33,578 nucleotides of DNA from an uncultured Demequina sp. (lineage in GTDB: Bacteria; Actinomycetota; Actinomycetes; Actinomycetales; Demequinaceae), in the NCBI GenBank assembly GCA_937925595.1, contig CALALQ010000469.1:1-33578 (forward strand), read 5' to 3'. The notes below the pieces were generated by a model, which ran no database searches, was not told where the DNA came from, and saw only the letters and a list, made by a program, of their open reading frames with translations. Made by a program: the position numbers and the translations under genes. Below are positions 8,367-16,182 of the stretch, one piece after another (within the stretch, counting starts at the first letter, position 1; each line of letters opens with the position of its first letter).

Positions 8367-8372
8367 GGGTTC
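8354..8372. promoter_or_regulatory. Inverted repeat over the whiB1 -35 region
   Basis: GAACCC and GGGTTC are perfect 6-bp arms separated by 7 bases. The candidate TTGTCA -35 box is contained in the spacer. A dimeric regulator bound here would compete with, or contact, RNA polymerase. Confidence 0.45.
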
Positions 8373-8404
8373 GGGACTGTGTCGTGGCTCACAACCGCAT
8401 TCGC

Positions 8405-8410
8405 TACCGT
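8405..8410 (+). promoter_or_regulatory. -10 box of a leaderless promoter for the small membrane protein
   Basis: TACCGT ends seven bases before GTG at 8418 with no ribosome site between, which favours that start over the in-frame upstream GTG at 8379. Confidence 0.5.
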
Positions 8411-8417
8411 TAACGCT

Positions 8418-8807
8418 GTGGCCGTCCTCCGTGCTCCCAATTCCGCTCGCCGCATAACCGCGATGGTGGCGCTCGCCGTTGAGGCGTCTGCCCTGGCACT
8501 TGCCACATTGGCGTATGTGACGCTGGCGATCATTGGCGATGCCGAGCACCGCGCGTCCCTCTTGGGACTCGCCGCGCTGTCGGCGCTGAGCGCTTTGGGG
8601 CTCGGCGCCGCGACTCGGGGCGTCGCGCGCTCGAAGCGCTGGGCGCTCGGCCCGTCCATCACGTGGCAGGTGCTGCAGGGATTCGTGGGTGCCTATGTGC
8701 TCTCGACGGGCAATGTGCTGCTGGGGCTGAGCCTGCTCGTCTTGGCCGTCCCAGCAGGGCTCGCCCTCATCGCGATCGCGCGCTCTGTCGACGAGTCACG
8801 CAGCTAG
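8418..8807 (+). CDS. Small four-helix membrane protein of unknown function
   Basis: A 129-residue protein with about four hydrophobic helices (roughly residues 15-40, 50-70, 78-95 and 98-120) and a short charged C-terminus (RSVDESRS). I do not recognise a named family; small actinobacterial membrane proteins of this shape are usually annotated as hypothetical. Start choice: GTG 8418 sits seven bases after a TACCGT box, the same geometry as other genes in this window. The gene is divergent from whiB1, and its 3' end overlaps the convergent FHA/FtsK gene by 12 bases. A variant of the dispersed motif (AACGCTGTGG) spans its start codon. Confidence 0.65.
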   Translation: MAVLRAPNSARRITAMVALAVEASALALATLAYVTLAIIGDAEHRASLLGLAALSALSALGLGAATRGVARSKRWALGPSITWQVLQGFVGAYVLSTGNVLLGLSLLVLAVPAGLALIAIARSVDESRS

Positions 8808-11651
8808 CACCTGCACCGCCTGCGGCACCCCATCCGCAACCACCACAACCCTGAACGGCGGCGGCTGCGGATCGACAAGGCCCTTCGGAGCATCCCTCAC
8901 CACCTCTCGCAGCGAGCGCTGACTCGGCCGCGTGATGATGACGCTGCGTGGGCTGTGCGCCGCTCCCAGCGCGAATGCCGAGTCGGTGACGCGGGGCGGC
9001 GAGCCCGTCACGACCTCCACTCGTCTCGCCACCGCATCCCGCTCGGGGCCGGGCGGCCCCACGACCGCGACCGGCAGCGCGTCGATCGTCACCGCCCGGG
9101 GCTTGTCGCCGCCAATTCCCAGCGCCGACGCTGGGGCGGCTTCGCATACGGCCGGCAGCTCGGTGACGAGAGGCTTGGGCTGCCATGCGCCGGGAAGGCA
9201 CAGTTGGCATTCGAACCATCCTTCGGTGAGGGACACGCGCGCCCGGCCGGGAAGAGACTGGATGGTGCGCAGTTCCCGAGGAACGTCCCACGCCGCGTCG
9301 TCGTCTGCCGCGAGGCCGGACAGGACTATTCGCAGGCCCGCGCTGGCGACGAGCCGGTGGTGCGCCCAGTTCGCGGGCACCACAAGCGCAGTGGGCATGC
9401 GCACCATCGCTGCGGTGAGCAGGTCGATTGCCTCGGGATCGGCGCTGCTGGCACTGGTCAGGACCCTGGCCGCATCGTCGATGAGGAGCATGGCTTCCTC
9501 TGTCTCGAGCGCGAGTGCGAGGGTGCGCACCGCGAGCCGAGGGGAGTGCGGCACGAGCACAGGACGCAGACCCAGCGCTTGGGCCTGGGCGCCAATGGCG
9601 TGTAGCAGCGAGCTTCTGCCGGATCGCGGAGGGCCGCACACGACGAGCGCACCGGCTGCGGGATCCCATGAGACGGGCATGCGCCGACGCTCGCTTGCAC
9701 CATCCGCGATGCCCAACGCGAACCGGGTCGGTTGGGCGGGAGCAGGGGCAATGCGGTCAGGAAGCGGCGGCAGCCACAGGGGAACGGCTCTCGCTCCAGT
9801 CGCGGCCGCCTCGAGCAGCGACCGGCCCAGCGGCTGCGCAGCCGCGCGCTCGCGGATGCGAGCGGGAGCGTCGGCGAGCGGAAGGGCCACCTGCACCTCG
9901 ATGAGGGTTCCGCCTCGCTGCAGCATCGCTCGGCCGGGGACTGCAGGGTCAATCTGCGCCGCGTCGCCTGTGCCGATGAGGTCACGCGACTCGGTATCGG
10001 AGGCGGTTCGCAGAGCGACAGTCGTGGAGACGTTCGCGCGGATCTCCGGCCCCACGGCCCCGGCGGGACGCTGCGTCGCAAGCACCAGGTGGATGCCGAG
10101 CGAACGACCCTGTGCCGCGAGGCGGGTGAGCTGCGGAAGGAAGTCCCGATCCGCGGCGGCGATCTCCTGGAACTCGTCGACGACCACGACGAGCCGTGGT
10201 GGCCTGCCGCTGTTCCATTCGTCGAAGGTGGTGGCTCCCGCTCGAGCGGCCGCCGCCTTGCGCTGAGCGAGCTCCGCGCCGAGCGCGAGGAGGCATCGGC
10301 GCGCAAGGTGCGGCTCGAGATCGGTGAGCACCGACGCGACGTGAGGCAGCCCGATGCACGGGCCCAGTCCGGCACCACCTTTGAAGTCGATGAGCGCGAA
10401 GGTGACCTCGGCGGGGGTGAAGTCCGCAGCGAGCGAGCCGACGATGGTCCGCAGGGCCTCCGACTTCCCGGATCCCGTGGTTCCGGCGACCAGCATGTGG
10501 GGTCCATCGGCAACCAGGTCAAGCACGACGGGACCGTGGGCACCCATCCCAAGCCTCACCGGCAGGCCGCTGCGGGGTGGTGGCGGCAGCTCGGCCCACC
10601 GCACGCTCGCCGGAATCCCCGCTCCGGCGGCTGTTCCCGCCCGTCGCCTCGCGCTCGCGCGTGCGGTCGCCTCGCCGACGAGCGGAAGCGGACCGCTCGT
10701 CGTGGTGCCGTGTCCCGTCACGCGCACCTGTGACCCTGCCTCCTCGACTCGCACATCCGTCCACGACGGCACGTCATCGCCGGACTGAACCCACGTCACG
10801 TCACGCTCGGCTGGCGGCAGCAGCTCCATCCAGTCCTCCCACTGCGGTGCGGAGCGCGGCGGACGACCAACGCTCAGCGTCACGGCGCGCATGAGCCCGA
10901 CCGGCCCGAGGACGGCGATGTTCCCTGGTGGCAGCGGTTCGATGTCGAGCGTGCCCGTGATGTCGAGCACGGCGGCGGCAGGGGCCTTGCGCAGCCGACG
11001 CGCGAGGAGCGGCGCGACGGCGAAAGCGGGCATCACGAGCGCGACGATCGCGAGCTGCCAATGCCCTGTCGCGATGGCGAGGATGGTCATCGACAGGGCC
11101 GCGGCGGCGGCCGTGGCGAGGCTTGCCACGGGCCGACGCTTGTCCTCCTTGGCCTGTACGGCTCGCCCCGCCACCTGCACGGTCGTCTCGCCGAGCGTGA
11201 GCACGTCTCCCGGCTTGAGCGCACGCTCGCGGCGCAACCGGCGGCCATTCAGTCGCAGCCCGTTGCGTGACCTCGCATCCCGCACCGTGCCATCGCCGAG
11301 CACCGCGTGTACCCCGCTCAGTGTCGGATCGGCTACCCGCAGTGCCGCCTCGTCGCCCCTGCCGATGGTGCGCCCCTCCGCAAGCGTCGCCACGGCTCCC
11401 GCATCCGGACCGCCCACGACGGCGAGGTGCACGCCTGGGTCGGGACGAGCGTCGGGCCCCGGCAGTGGCGTGAGTTCGCAGCATGCGACGAGGGGCGGCG
11501 TGCCCGCCGGATGCGACGGGGACAGGCGCACGGGCCCGCACCACGGCCGCTCGGGAAGGTTCACCCCGCGAGCCGCCGCGAACGCCACGATCTCGCAAGC
11601 CGCGACGCCGGGTGCAACCTCAAGTTCCAGCGACCCCGCCCACATGCGCAT
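8796..11651 (-). CDS. FHA domain - FtsK/SpoIIIE ATPase, EssC/EccC-like
   Basis: About 951 residues (numbers below count from an in-frame GTG at 11657). An FHA domain occupies about 76-163, with TIGRG, the SGVH core, and SRNGLRLNG as the phosphothreonine-binding loops. Two membrane helices follow (about 180-197 and 200-218). The first FtsK/SpoIIIE motor domain has a canonical Walker A GTTGSGKS (392-399) and Walker B VVVVDEF. A second ATPase-like domain has a degenerate P-loop, GPPRSGRS (675-682, Arg in place of Lys), and Walker B LLIDD. FHA, two helices and tandem ATPases is the layout of EssC/YukBA, the type VII secretion motor. However, there is only one FHA domain, the protein is shorter than EssC, and no WXG100 or other ESX genes are in view. 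The start at 11651, 11645 or 11657 is uncertain. Confidence 0.8.
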   Translation of the reverse strand: MRMWAGSLELEVAPGVAACEIVAFAAARGVNLPERPWCGPVRLSPSHPAGTPPLVACCELTPLPGPDARPDPGVHLAVVGGPDAGAVATLAEGRTIGRGDEAALRVADPTLSGVHAVLGDGTVRDARSRNGLRLNGRRLRRERALKPGDVLTLGETTVQVAGRAVQAKEDKRRPVASLATAAAAALSMTILAIATGHWQLAIVALVMPAFAVAPLLARRLRKAPAAAVLDITGTLDIEPLPPGNIAVLGPVGLMRAVTLSVGRPPRSAPQWEDWMELLPPAERDVTWVQSGDDVPSWTDVRVEEAGSQVRVTGHGTTTSGPLPLVGEATARASARRRAGTAAGAGIPASVRWAELPPPPRSGLPVRLGMGAHGPVVLDLVADGPHMLVAGTTGSGKSEALRTIVGSLAADFTPAEVTFALIDFKGGAGLGPCIGLPHVASVLTDLEPHLARRCLLALGAELAQRKAAAARAGATTFDEWNSGRPPRLVVVVDEFQEIAAADRDFLPQLTRLAAQGRSLGIHLVLATQRPAGAVGPEIRANVSTTVALRTASDTESRDLIGTGDAAQIDPAVPGRAMLQRGGTLIEVQVALPLADAPARIRERAAAQPLGRSLLEAAATGARAVPLWLPPLPDRIAPAPAQPTRFALGIADGASERRRMPVSWDPAAGALVVCGPPRSGRSSLLHAIGAQAQALGLRPVLVPHSPRLAVRTLALALETEEAMLLIDDAARVLTSASSADPEAIDLLTAAMVRMPTALVVPANWAHHRLVASAGLRIVLSGLAADDDAAWDVPRELRTIQSLPGRARVSLTEGWFECQLCLPGAWQPKPLVTELPAVCEAAPASALGIGGDKPRAVTIDALPVAVVGPPGPERDAVARRVEVVTGSPPRVTDSAFALGAAHSPRSVIITRPSQRSLREVVRDAPKGLVDPQPPPFRVVVVADGVPQAVQVLAA

Positions 11652-11701
11652 GGGCACAGCATGCCGCGATGTGCCCGCGCCCCGCGGCGGCCTGTGGAGA
11701 A

Positions 11702-13336
11702 CTAGCTGCGGGCGGACACCGAGATCTGGCGCGGCTCGGTGACCCTGCCCTCGGTGTCGGCCACCGAGTAGAACGCCCTCGAGGTGGTGGCTTCACCCGT
11801 GACCGTGAAGGTCACCTTGCCGTCGACGACGGCGAACGTGCCAGCGTCGGTCGTGAGCTGGCTCTGCACCCCTGCCGTCTCGGGGTCGAGGTCGATCGTC
11901 GCGAGATCCCACGCCGCGTCGCCGAACACCTTGTCGTTGGCGAGCACGTCAATCGTCACGGTTTCTTTGCCCTCGAAGAAGGCGAAGTCGTTTTCCGCGA
12001 TGGGGCCGAACTCGTTCCAGTCGGTGCCGTCGCCCACGTGATGCGCCCACGCGGTCACGAGGTCGCACGCGGGGCCGGGGCAGCGCTGTGTGAAGCCCAC
12101 GCCGTCGGCATCCGCCGCAATCGATGCCGCGGGCTGCATGAGCCAGAAGTGCGAACCGTCGCCCCCGGCGTCGTAGAAGTGGCGCAGCCAGTTGTCGTAG
12201 ACGAGCATGCGCTGCGAGCGCTCGACCCAGCCGTACTCGCCGATGTAGTAGGGCTTGTTCGCGTCCGCGGCGATCTTGCCGTGGTCGTCGATCCACTGGG
12301 CCGCCCACGCCTCCCAGCCGCTGGGGTCCTCGGTGGGGGTCCAGTGGTTGGGGTAGACGTGAATGCCGTGCAGATCGATGTTCGGCAGGGCGAGCAGCGC
12401 AACGGGGTCCGCAGAGGCGGTGCAGTTGTTCCACCAGTTGGGGCCGCCCGGCTCGGAGCACATGAATCCCTCGCCGCCGAACGCGATGAGGTGGTTGTCG
12501 TCGATCGACCTCACGAAGTCGGACATCTCTGAGGCCCACGCGACCATGATGTCGGAGCCGCAGTTCTCGCTGGGCGGGTAGGGGCCGGACTCGGAGCACT
12601 GGAGCTCATTGCCGAGCTCCCATGCGAGGATCGTGGGGTCGTCCTTGTACTTCACGCCCGTGATGGTGTTGGTGCGGTTGAGCAGTGACTCGACGTAGTT
12701 CTTGTACCAGCCTTTGATGGTGTCGTTGGTGAAGAAGTCGTCGTGGTGGCTGCCACCTGCCCAGCGCACATACTGATCGATGCCGCCAAACGCCGTCCAG
12801 TTGTTGACGAACGGCATGATGAGCTTGATGTCGTTCTCGCTCGCGGCGGCGATGATCTGGTCAAGGTGCACCAGACCGTTGTCGCCTTCGTTGAGCGCGG
12901 GAGCTCCCGCCTCGACGTCGAAGTACTGGAAGTAGATGCCGCGGTTGTTGCCCTCGACCACGAGGTCGCCGTCGGGCGTGCCGGTGTCGTAGAAGCCCCA
13001 CGTGCGCAGCACGGTGAGGTTCGCCTCCTTCGCGGTCTTCATGTACACCGCGATCGTGGGAGCAGCCTCATAGACGAGCGTGTAGGCGTTCGCGGAGGCG
13101 TAGCGGAAGGGCTCGCCGTCGAGGATGAGGTCCTGGCCGTCGGTAGTCACGAAGCTCGCTGGCTCCGCGCTGGGGCTGGGGGAGGCCGACGCTGTGGGGG
13201 TCGGGGTCTCCGACGGCGCCTTGTCGCCGCTCGCGTTCACTGCGGCGACGATGCCTGCACCGATCGCGACCGTCGCGACCAGTCCCACGATCGCGGCGCC
13301 GCGGCGCCTGCCCTTGTTCTCGCTGGTGTCTCCCAT
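11702..13336 (-). CDS. Membrane-anchored GH5-type endo-beta-mannanase-like glycoside hydrolase
   Basis: A 544-residue exported enzyme. A basic N-terminus, one helix (residues 12-34) and a Pro/Ser/Thr linker (39-60) suggest a membrane anchor or uncleaved signal. The catalytic TIM barrel (about 65-430) carries the GH5/GH-A motifs: WELGNE with acid/base Glu244, and IGEYGW with nucleophile Glu367. Both catalytic glutamates are present. RTWGFYDTG (111-119) and the overall pattern fit GH5_7 mannan endo-1,4-beta-mannosidases. Residues about 447-544 form a beta-rich cadherin/Ig-like C-terminal module (ENDFAFFEGKETVTIDVLAND). The ATG at 13336 lies 30 bp after a GT-C type glycosyltransferase gene, so the two are probably co-transcribed. 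This suggests trimming of an extracellular mannan-containing polymer rather than only nutrient use. Confidence 0.85.
   Translation of the reverse strand: MGDTSENKGRRRGAAIVGLVATVAIGAGIVAAVNASGDKAPSETPTPTASASPSPSAEPASFVTTDGQDLILDGEPFRYASANAYTLVYEAAPTIAVYMKTAKEANLTVLRTWGFYDTGTPDGDLVVEGNNRGIYFQYFDVEAGAPALNEGDNGLVHLDQIIAAASENDIKLIMPFVNNWTAFGGIDQYVRWAGGSHHDDFFTNDTIKGWYKNYVESLLNRTNTITGVKYKDDPTILAWELGNELQCSESGPYPPSENCGSDIMVAWASEMSDFVRSIDDNHLIAFGGEGFMCSEPGGPNWWNNCTASADPVALLALPNIDLHGIHVYPNHWTPTEDPSGWEAWAAQWIDDHGKIAADANKPYYIGEYGWVERSQRMLVYDNWLRHFYDAGGDGSHFWLMQPAASIAADADGVGFTQRCPGPACDLVTAWAHHVGDGTDWNEFGPIAENDFAFFEGKETVTIDVLANDKVFGDAAWDLATIDLDPETAGVQSQLTTDAGTFAVVDGKVTFTVTGEATTSRAFYSVADTEGRVTEPRQISVSARS
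13186..13197 (+). repeat. Dispersed 12-mer CCGACGCTGTGG, copy 5
   Basis: Exact copy in the low-complexity linker of the GH5 gene (coding strand PTAS). Confidence 0.6.
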
Positions 13337-13366
13337 ATTCCCCGTCCCGGTCGTCGTTGACTGCGG

Positions 13367-15421
13367 TCATTGTAGGGGGGTCAGCGTGCCGTCCTCGTTG
13401 ATGGTCCCCGCGTACCACTGATAGTTCCGGTCGATGTAGGTGCGGGGAATGCCGCCCAGGTAGTAGCCCGCTTGGCGCACCGTGGACTCGACGAGGACAG
13501 CGGGGTCCTCTGTCCACGTGAACCACGTGGTGTCGCGAGTGAGGACAACGGGCTGCTCGTCGAAGACCTCTGTCATCTGGGCGAGCGCATCCTGCGTGGG
13601 GGCCACGAGGGCGAGCACCACCGGCTCATCGCACATCACGCGCAGCGACCCAAAGTGAGAGGACGTCGACGCGAGCACGATCGGCTTTCCCGGGGCGATG
13701 GCGCACAGGTCCTCGAGCTGAGCGAGGGAGCCGCCCATCTCGCGAACCACGAGGGGAGTGGCGCCACGGACCGGGACTACCTCCGCGTCGGGCGTGATGA
13801 TGACCCAGGTCGAGATGGGAAGCAGCGCGGTGAGCCCAACAGCCCACTGCATCGCGAGCCGTCGGCGCTCGCCGTGTGTGAAGCGTCGGGCCAGCCACAC
13901 GGCCGCGAGTGTCGCGGCGAGAGCGAAGGCGGGCAGCGTCATCGACTCGAAGCGGCGAATCGCCCAGATCTGATCCGGCACAATCTCCGGCGCCCAGAAG
14001 TACAGCAGCGATGGCGCGAGTGTTGCACCCAGGAACACGGCCCATTCGCTGCGTCCCCTGAGTGCGCGGTACGCGGCGATTCCAAGGCCCAAGATCGCGA
14101 GCGCGACGATGATCCACGTCGTGTAATAGCTGATCCACGCGAACGTCGACTCCGCATAGGTGCGGGTGGGATCAATCGGCAGTCCCTGCGCGCGCTGGAA
14201 CTGCTCGACGACGGAGTTGGTGAAGACGTCGACGGGATCGTCGGTGCTGCGGTGCACCACAGTCCACAGCGGGCGGGAAGCGAGCACCACCATCCCGGCA
14301 ACGAGCGTCCCCGCGACCCACAGCGCTCCGCGCTTGCCGATCGCGGCGGCGGGAGCGCTCAGCAGCCGCTCGCCCCTGATGGGGCTGAGCCACGACGCGG
14401 TCCACACGAGGGCGATGCCAATCACGAGCGCATAGGCGGTGATGAGCGTCTCGGTCTGCTCGCCCAGGCGTTCGGCGTAGGCAGTGCTCCATCGCCACAG
14501 CGACCAATAGCCGAAGGCGACGGTCCCCGCCTGGGCCGCCGCCGCTGCCACGGCGACGACTGTGCGCCACGTGCGCGGAGCGTCGGACAGGGCAAGCGCG
14601 ATGACGATGCCGACGATCGCACCCGCCGCGAACAGTGCGCCGTCGATGCGCACAAGCGTCGTCGCTCCCGTAAGCACCGCGCCCGCGATGACGAGCGGCG
14701 CGCTGTGCTCGCGCAGGCCCCTCCACGCCCACAGCAGGCCGGCGATGACCAGCACCACGGTGAGCGGCTCGGAGTACGCGGAGCGGGACAGCGCGATATG
14801 CGCCACCGTGAGTCCGAACCCCGCCATGGGAGCGAGCGCCACCTTGGGGCCAAGGAACTGCCGGCCAAGGGCGTACACGGCGAGCAGCCCCACCGCGCCG
14901 ATGACCACGTTCGCGCCAAGGACTCCCCATGTGCCCGCGATCCACCCGCCCATCGCAATGGTCGCCGGAAGCATCTTGGCTCCCTGCGGCTGGACGGCGT
15001 CGCCCGTGAGATTCCACGCCTGCGAAGCGTCGGGAAGGAGATTGGGCTGCAGCGCCGCTGCCTCGTCGGCGCCCAGCACCGGAATGTCCGTGGACGGGTG
15101 GTCGGTGAGCCACAGTCCGGACAGCGTGAGGAAGCCCGGGTCACGCACCACGATGAGGTACTCGGAGGTCCACACCCAGTTGACGACGGTCCACGCGAGC
15201 GACGCCCACAGGGCGAGCGCCGCTCCGCGAACGTCCGACGCTGTGACGACAGGGCGGAAGGGTCGCCAGGTGATTGCCACCAGTACGGCGGCGAGTGGCA
15301 GCGCGGTCCAGGGCCGGAAGTGGCCAAGGCTCACGGTGATTCCGGCGGCGAGAGACAGCGCGACGGCGACCTGGACGATGCGTGCTGGGGCCGCCGCGAT
15401 CCACAGCCGTTCGGTGCTCAC
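13367..15421 (-). CDS. GT-C fold (GT39/PMT-like) membrane glycosyltransferase
   Basis: A 684-residue protein with about 12-13 hydrophobic helices in the first 510 residues and an extracytoplasmic C-terminal domain of about 160 residues. A charged first outer loop contains VVRDPGFLTLSGLWL (about 90-104), in the place where GT-C enzymes of the PMT/ArnT type keep a catalytic Asp. Such enzymes transfer a sugar from a polyprenyl-phosphate donor on the outer face of the membrane. The acceptor is unknown. The GTG start at 15421 follows a minus-strand TAGGCT box by 8 nt and lacks a ribosome site. The next gene, 30 bp downstream, is the GH5 enzyme. The family assignment rests on shape rather than a strong motif. 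Confidence 0.7.
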   Translation of the reverse strand: MSTERLWIAAAPARIVQVAVALSLAAGITVSLGHFRPWTALPLAAVLVAITWRPFRPVVTASDVRGAALALWASLAWTVVNWVWTSEYLIVVRDPGFLTLSGLWLTDHPSTDIPVLGADEAAALQPNLLPDASQAWNLTGDAVQPQGAKMLPATIAMGGWIAGTWGVLGANVVIGAVGLLAVYALGRQFLGPKVALAPMAGFGLTVAHIALSRSAYSEPLTVVLVIAGLLWAWRGLREHSAPLVIAGAVLTGATTLVRIDGALFAAGAIVGIVIALALSDAPRTWRTVVAVAAAAAQAGTVAFGYWSLWRWSTAYAERLGEQTETLITAYALVIGIALVWTASWLSPIRGERLLSAPAAAIGKRGALWVAGTLVAGMVVLASRPLWTVVHRSTDDPVDVFTNSVVEQFQRAQGLPIDPTRTYAESTFAWISYYTTWIIVALAILGLGIAAYRALRGRSEWAVFLGATLAPSLLYFWAPEIVPDQIWAIRRFESMTLPAFALAATLAAVWLARRFTHGERRRLAMQWAVGLTALLPISTWVIITPDAEVVPVRGATPLVVREMGGSLAQLEDLCAIAPGKPIVLASTSSHFGSLRVMCDEPVVLALVAPTQDALAQMTEVFDEQPVVLTRDTTWFTWTEDPAVLVESTVRQAGYYLGGIPRTYIDRNYQWYAGTINEDGTLTPLQ

Positions 15422-15429
15422 GATGGCCG

Positions 15430-15435
15430 AGCCTA
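15430..15435 (-). promoter_or_regulatory. -10 box of a near-leaderless promoter for the GT-C gene
   Basis: TAGGCT on the minus strand, eight bases before GTG 15421. It is divergent from the response-regulator promoter 56 bp away. Confidence 0.5.
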
Positions 15436-15490
15436 CCGGCGGTCAAGCGGGACTGGCGGTGGTGCGCGCGGCAAAGTTCGTGGGCGCAGG

Positions 15491-15496
15491 TAAGGT
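15491..15496 (+). promoter_or_regulatory. -10 box of a leaderless promoter for the response regulator
   Basis: TAAGGT ends six bases before ATG 15503, with no ribosome site between the box and the start. Confidence 0.6.
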
Positions 15497-15502
15497 TGGC
15501 CC

Positions 15503-16180
15503 ATGACCAAAATCGTCTTGGTCGAAGATGACCCGACCATTTCAGAACCCTTGACTCGCGCTTTGGGCAGGGAAGGCTACGACGTCGAGTGGCACGGCAC
15601 CGGACTCGGTGGCGTCGACGCCGCTGACGGAGCCGACCTGCTCATTCTCGACTTGGGTCTGCCGGACATCGACGGCGTAGATGTTGCGCGACGCGTGCGT
15701 GACAAGGGACTGCTCGTCCCCATCCTCATGCTGACCGCGCGCGCTGACGAGGTTGACCTCGTCGTTGGCCTCGACGCCGGTGCCGACGATTACGTCACCA
15801 AGCCCTTCCGCCTCGCCGAACTCCTCGCCCGCGTCCGTGCGCTGCTGCGCCGCCGCACCGGCACCGAGGTGCAGGGAGACGTCGAGGTGGGCAATGTCCG
15901 TGTGGATGTCGCCGCCCATCGCGCGTTTGTCGATGGCAAGGAGCTGCAGCTGAGCGGCAAGGAGTTCGACCTCCTCCACGTGCTCGTCGCGAATGCCGGC
16001 TCCGTGGTCTCTCGCGACCAGCTCATGCATGAGGTGTGGGGCGCTGAGCCCGGCGCTCCATCCAAGACTCTCGACATGCACATCTCGTGGCTGCGCAGGA
16101 AGCTCGGAGACGACGCCGCTCAGCCGACGTACATCACGACCGTCCGCGGAATGGGCTTCCGCTTCGAGAACGACGACTGA
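15503..16180 (+). CDS. OmpR/PhoB-family response regulator
   Basis: A 225-residue two-domain regulator. The receiver domain (1-115) has the acidic pair Glu8-Asp9/Asp10, phospho-acceptor Asp50 (LLILDLGLPD), Thr78 and Lys100 (DDYVTKPF), so it should be phosphorylatable. The winged-helix DNA-binding domain (about 128-222) shows LSGKEFDLLHVLVANAG, the recognition-helix region SKTLDMHISWLRRKLG, and the wing TTVRGMGFRF. The kinase gene starts two bases after its stop, so they form a cognate pair. The closest style is the actinobacterial CseB/PrrA group, but the target genes are not evident. The start is fixed by the TAAGGT box. Confidence 0.92.
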   Translation: MTKIVLVEDDPTISEPLTRALGREGYDVEWHGTGLGGVDAADGADLLILDLGLPDIDGVDVARRVRDKGLLVPILMLTARADEVDLVVGLDAGADDYVTKPFRLAELLARVRALLRRRTGTEVQGDVEVGNVRVDVAAHRAFVDGKELQLSGKEFDLLHVLVANAGSVVSRDQLMHEVWGAEPGAPSKTLDMHISWLRRKLGDDAAQPTYITTVRGMGFRFENDD

Positions 16181-16182
16181 CC

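Noticed and set aside
13472..15493. 673-codon open frame antisense to the GT-C gene
   Set aside because: The composition is dominated by Arg, Gly, His and Asp and there are no domains; the minus-strand frame encodes a coherent membrane protein.
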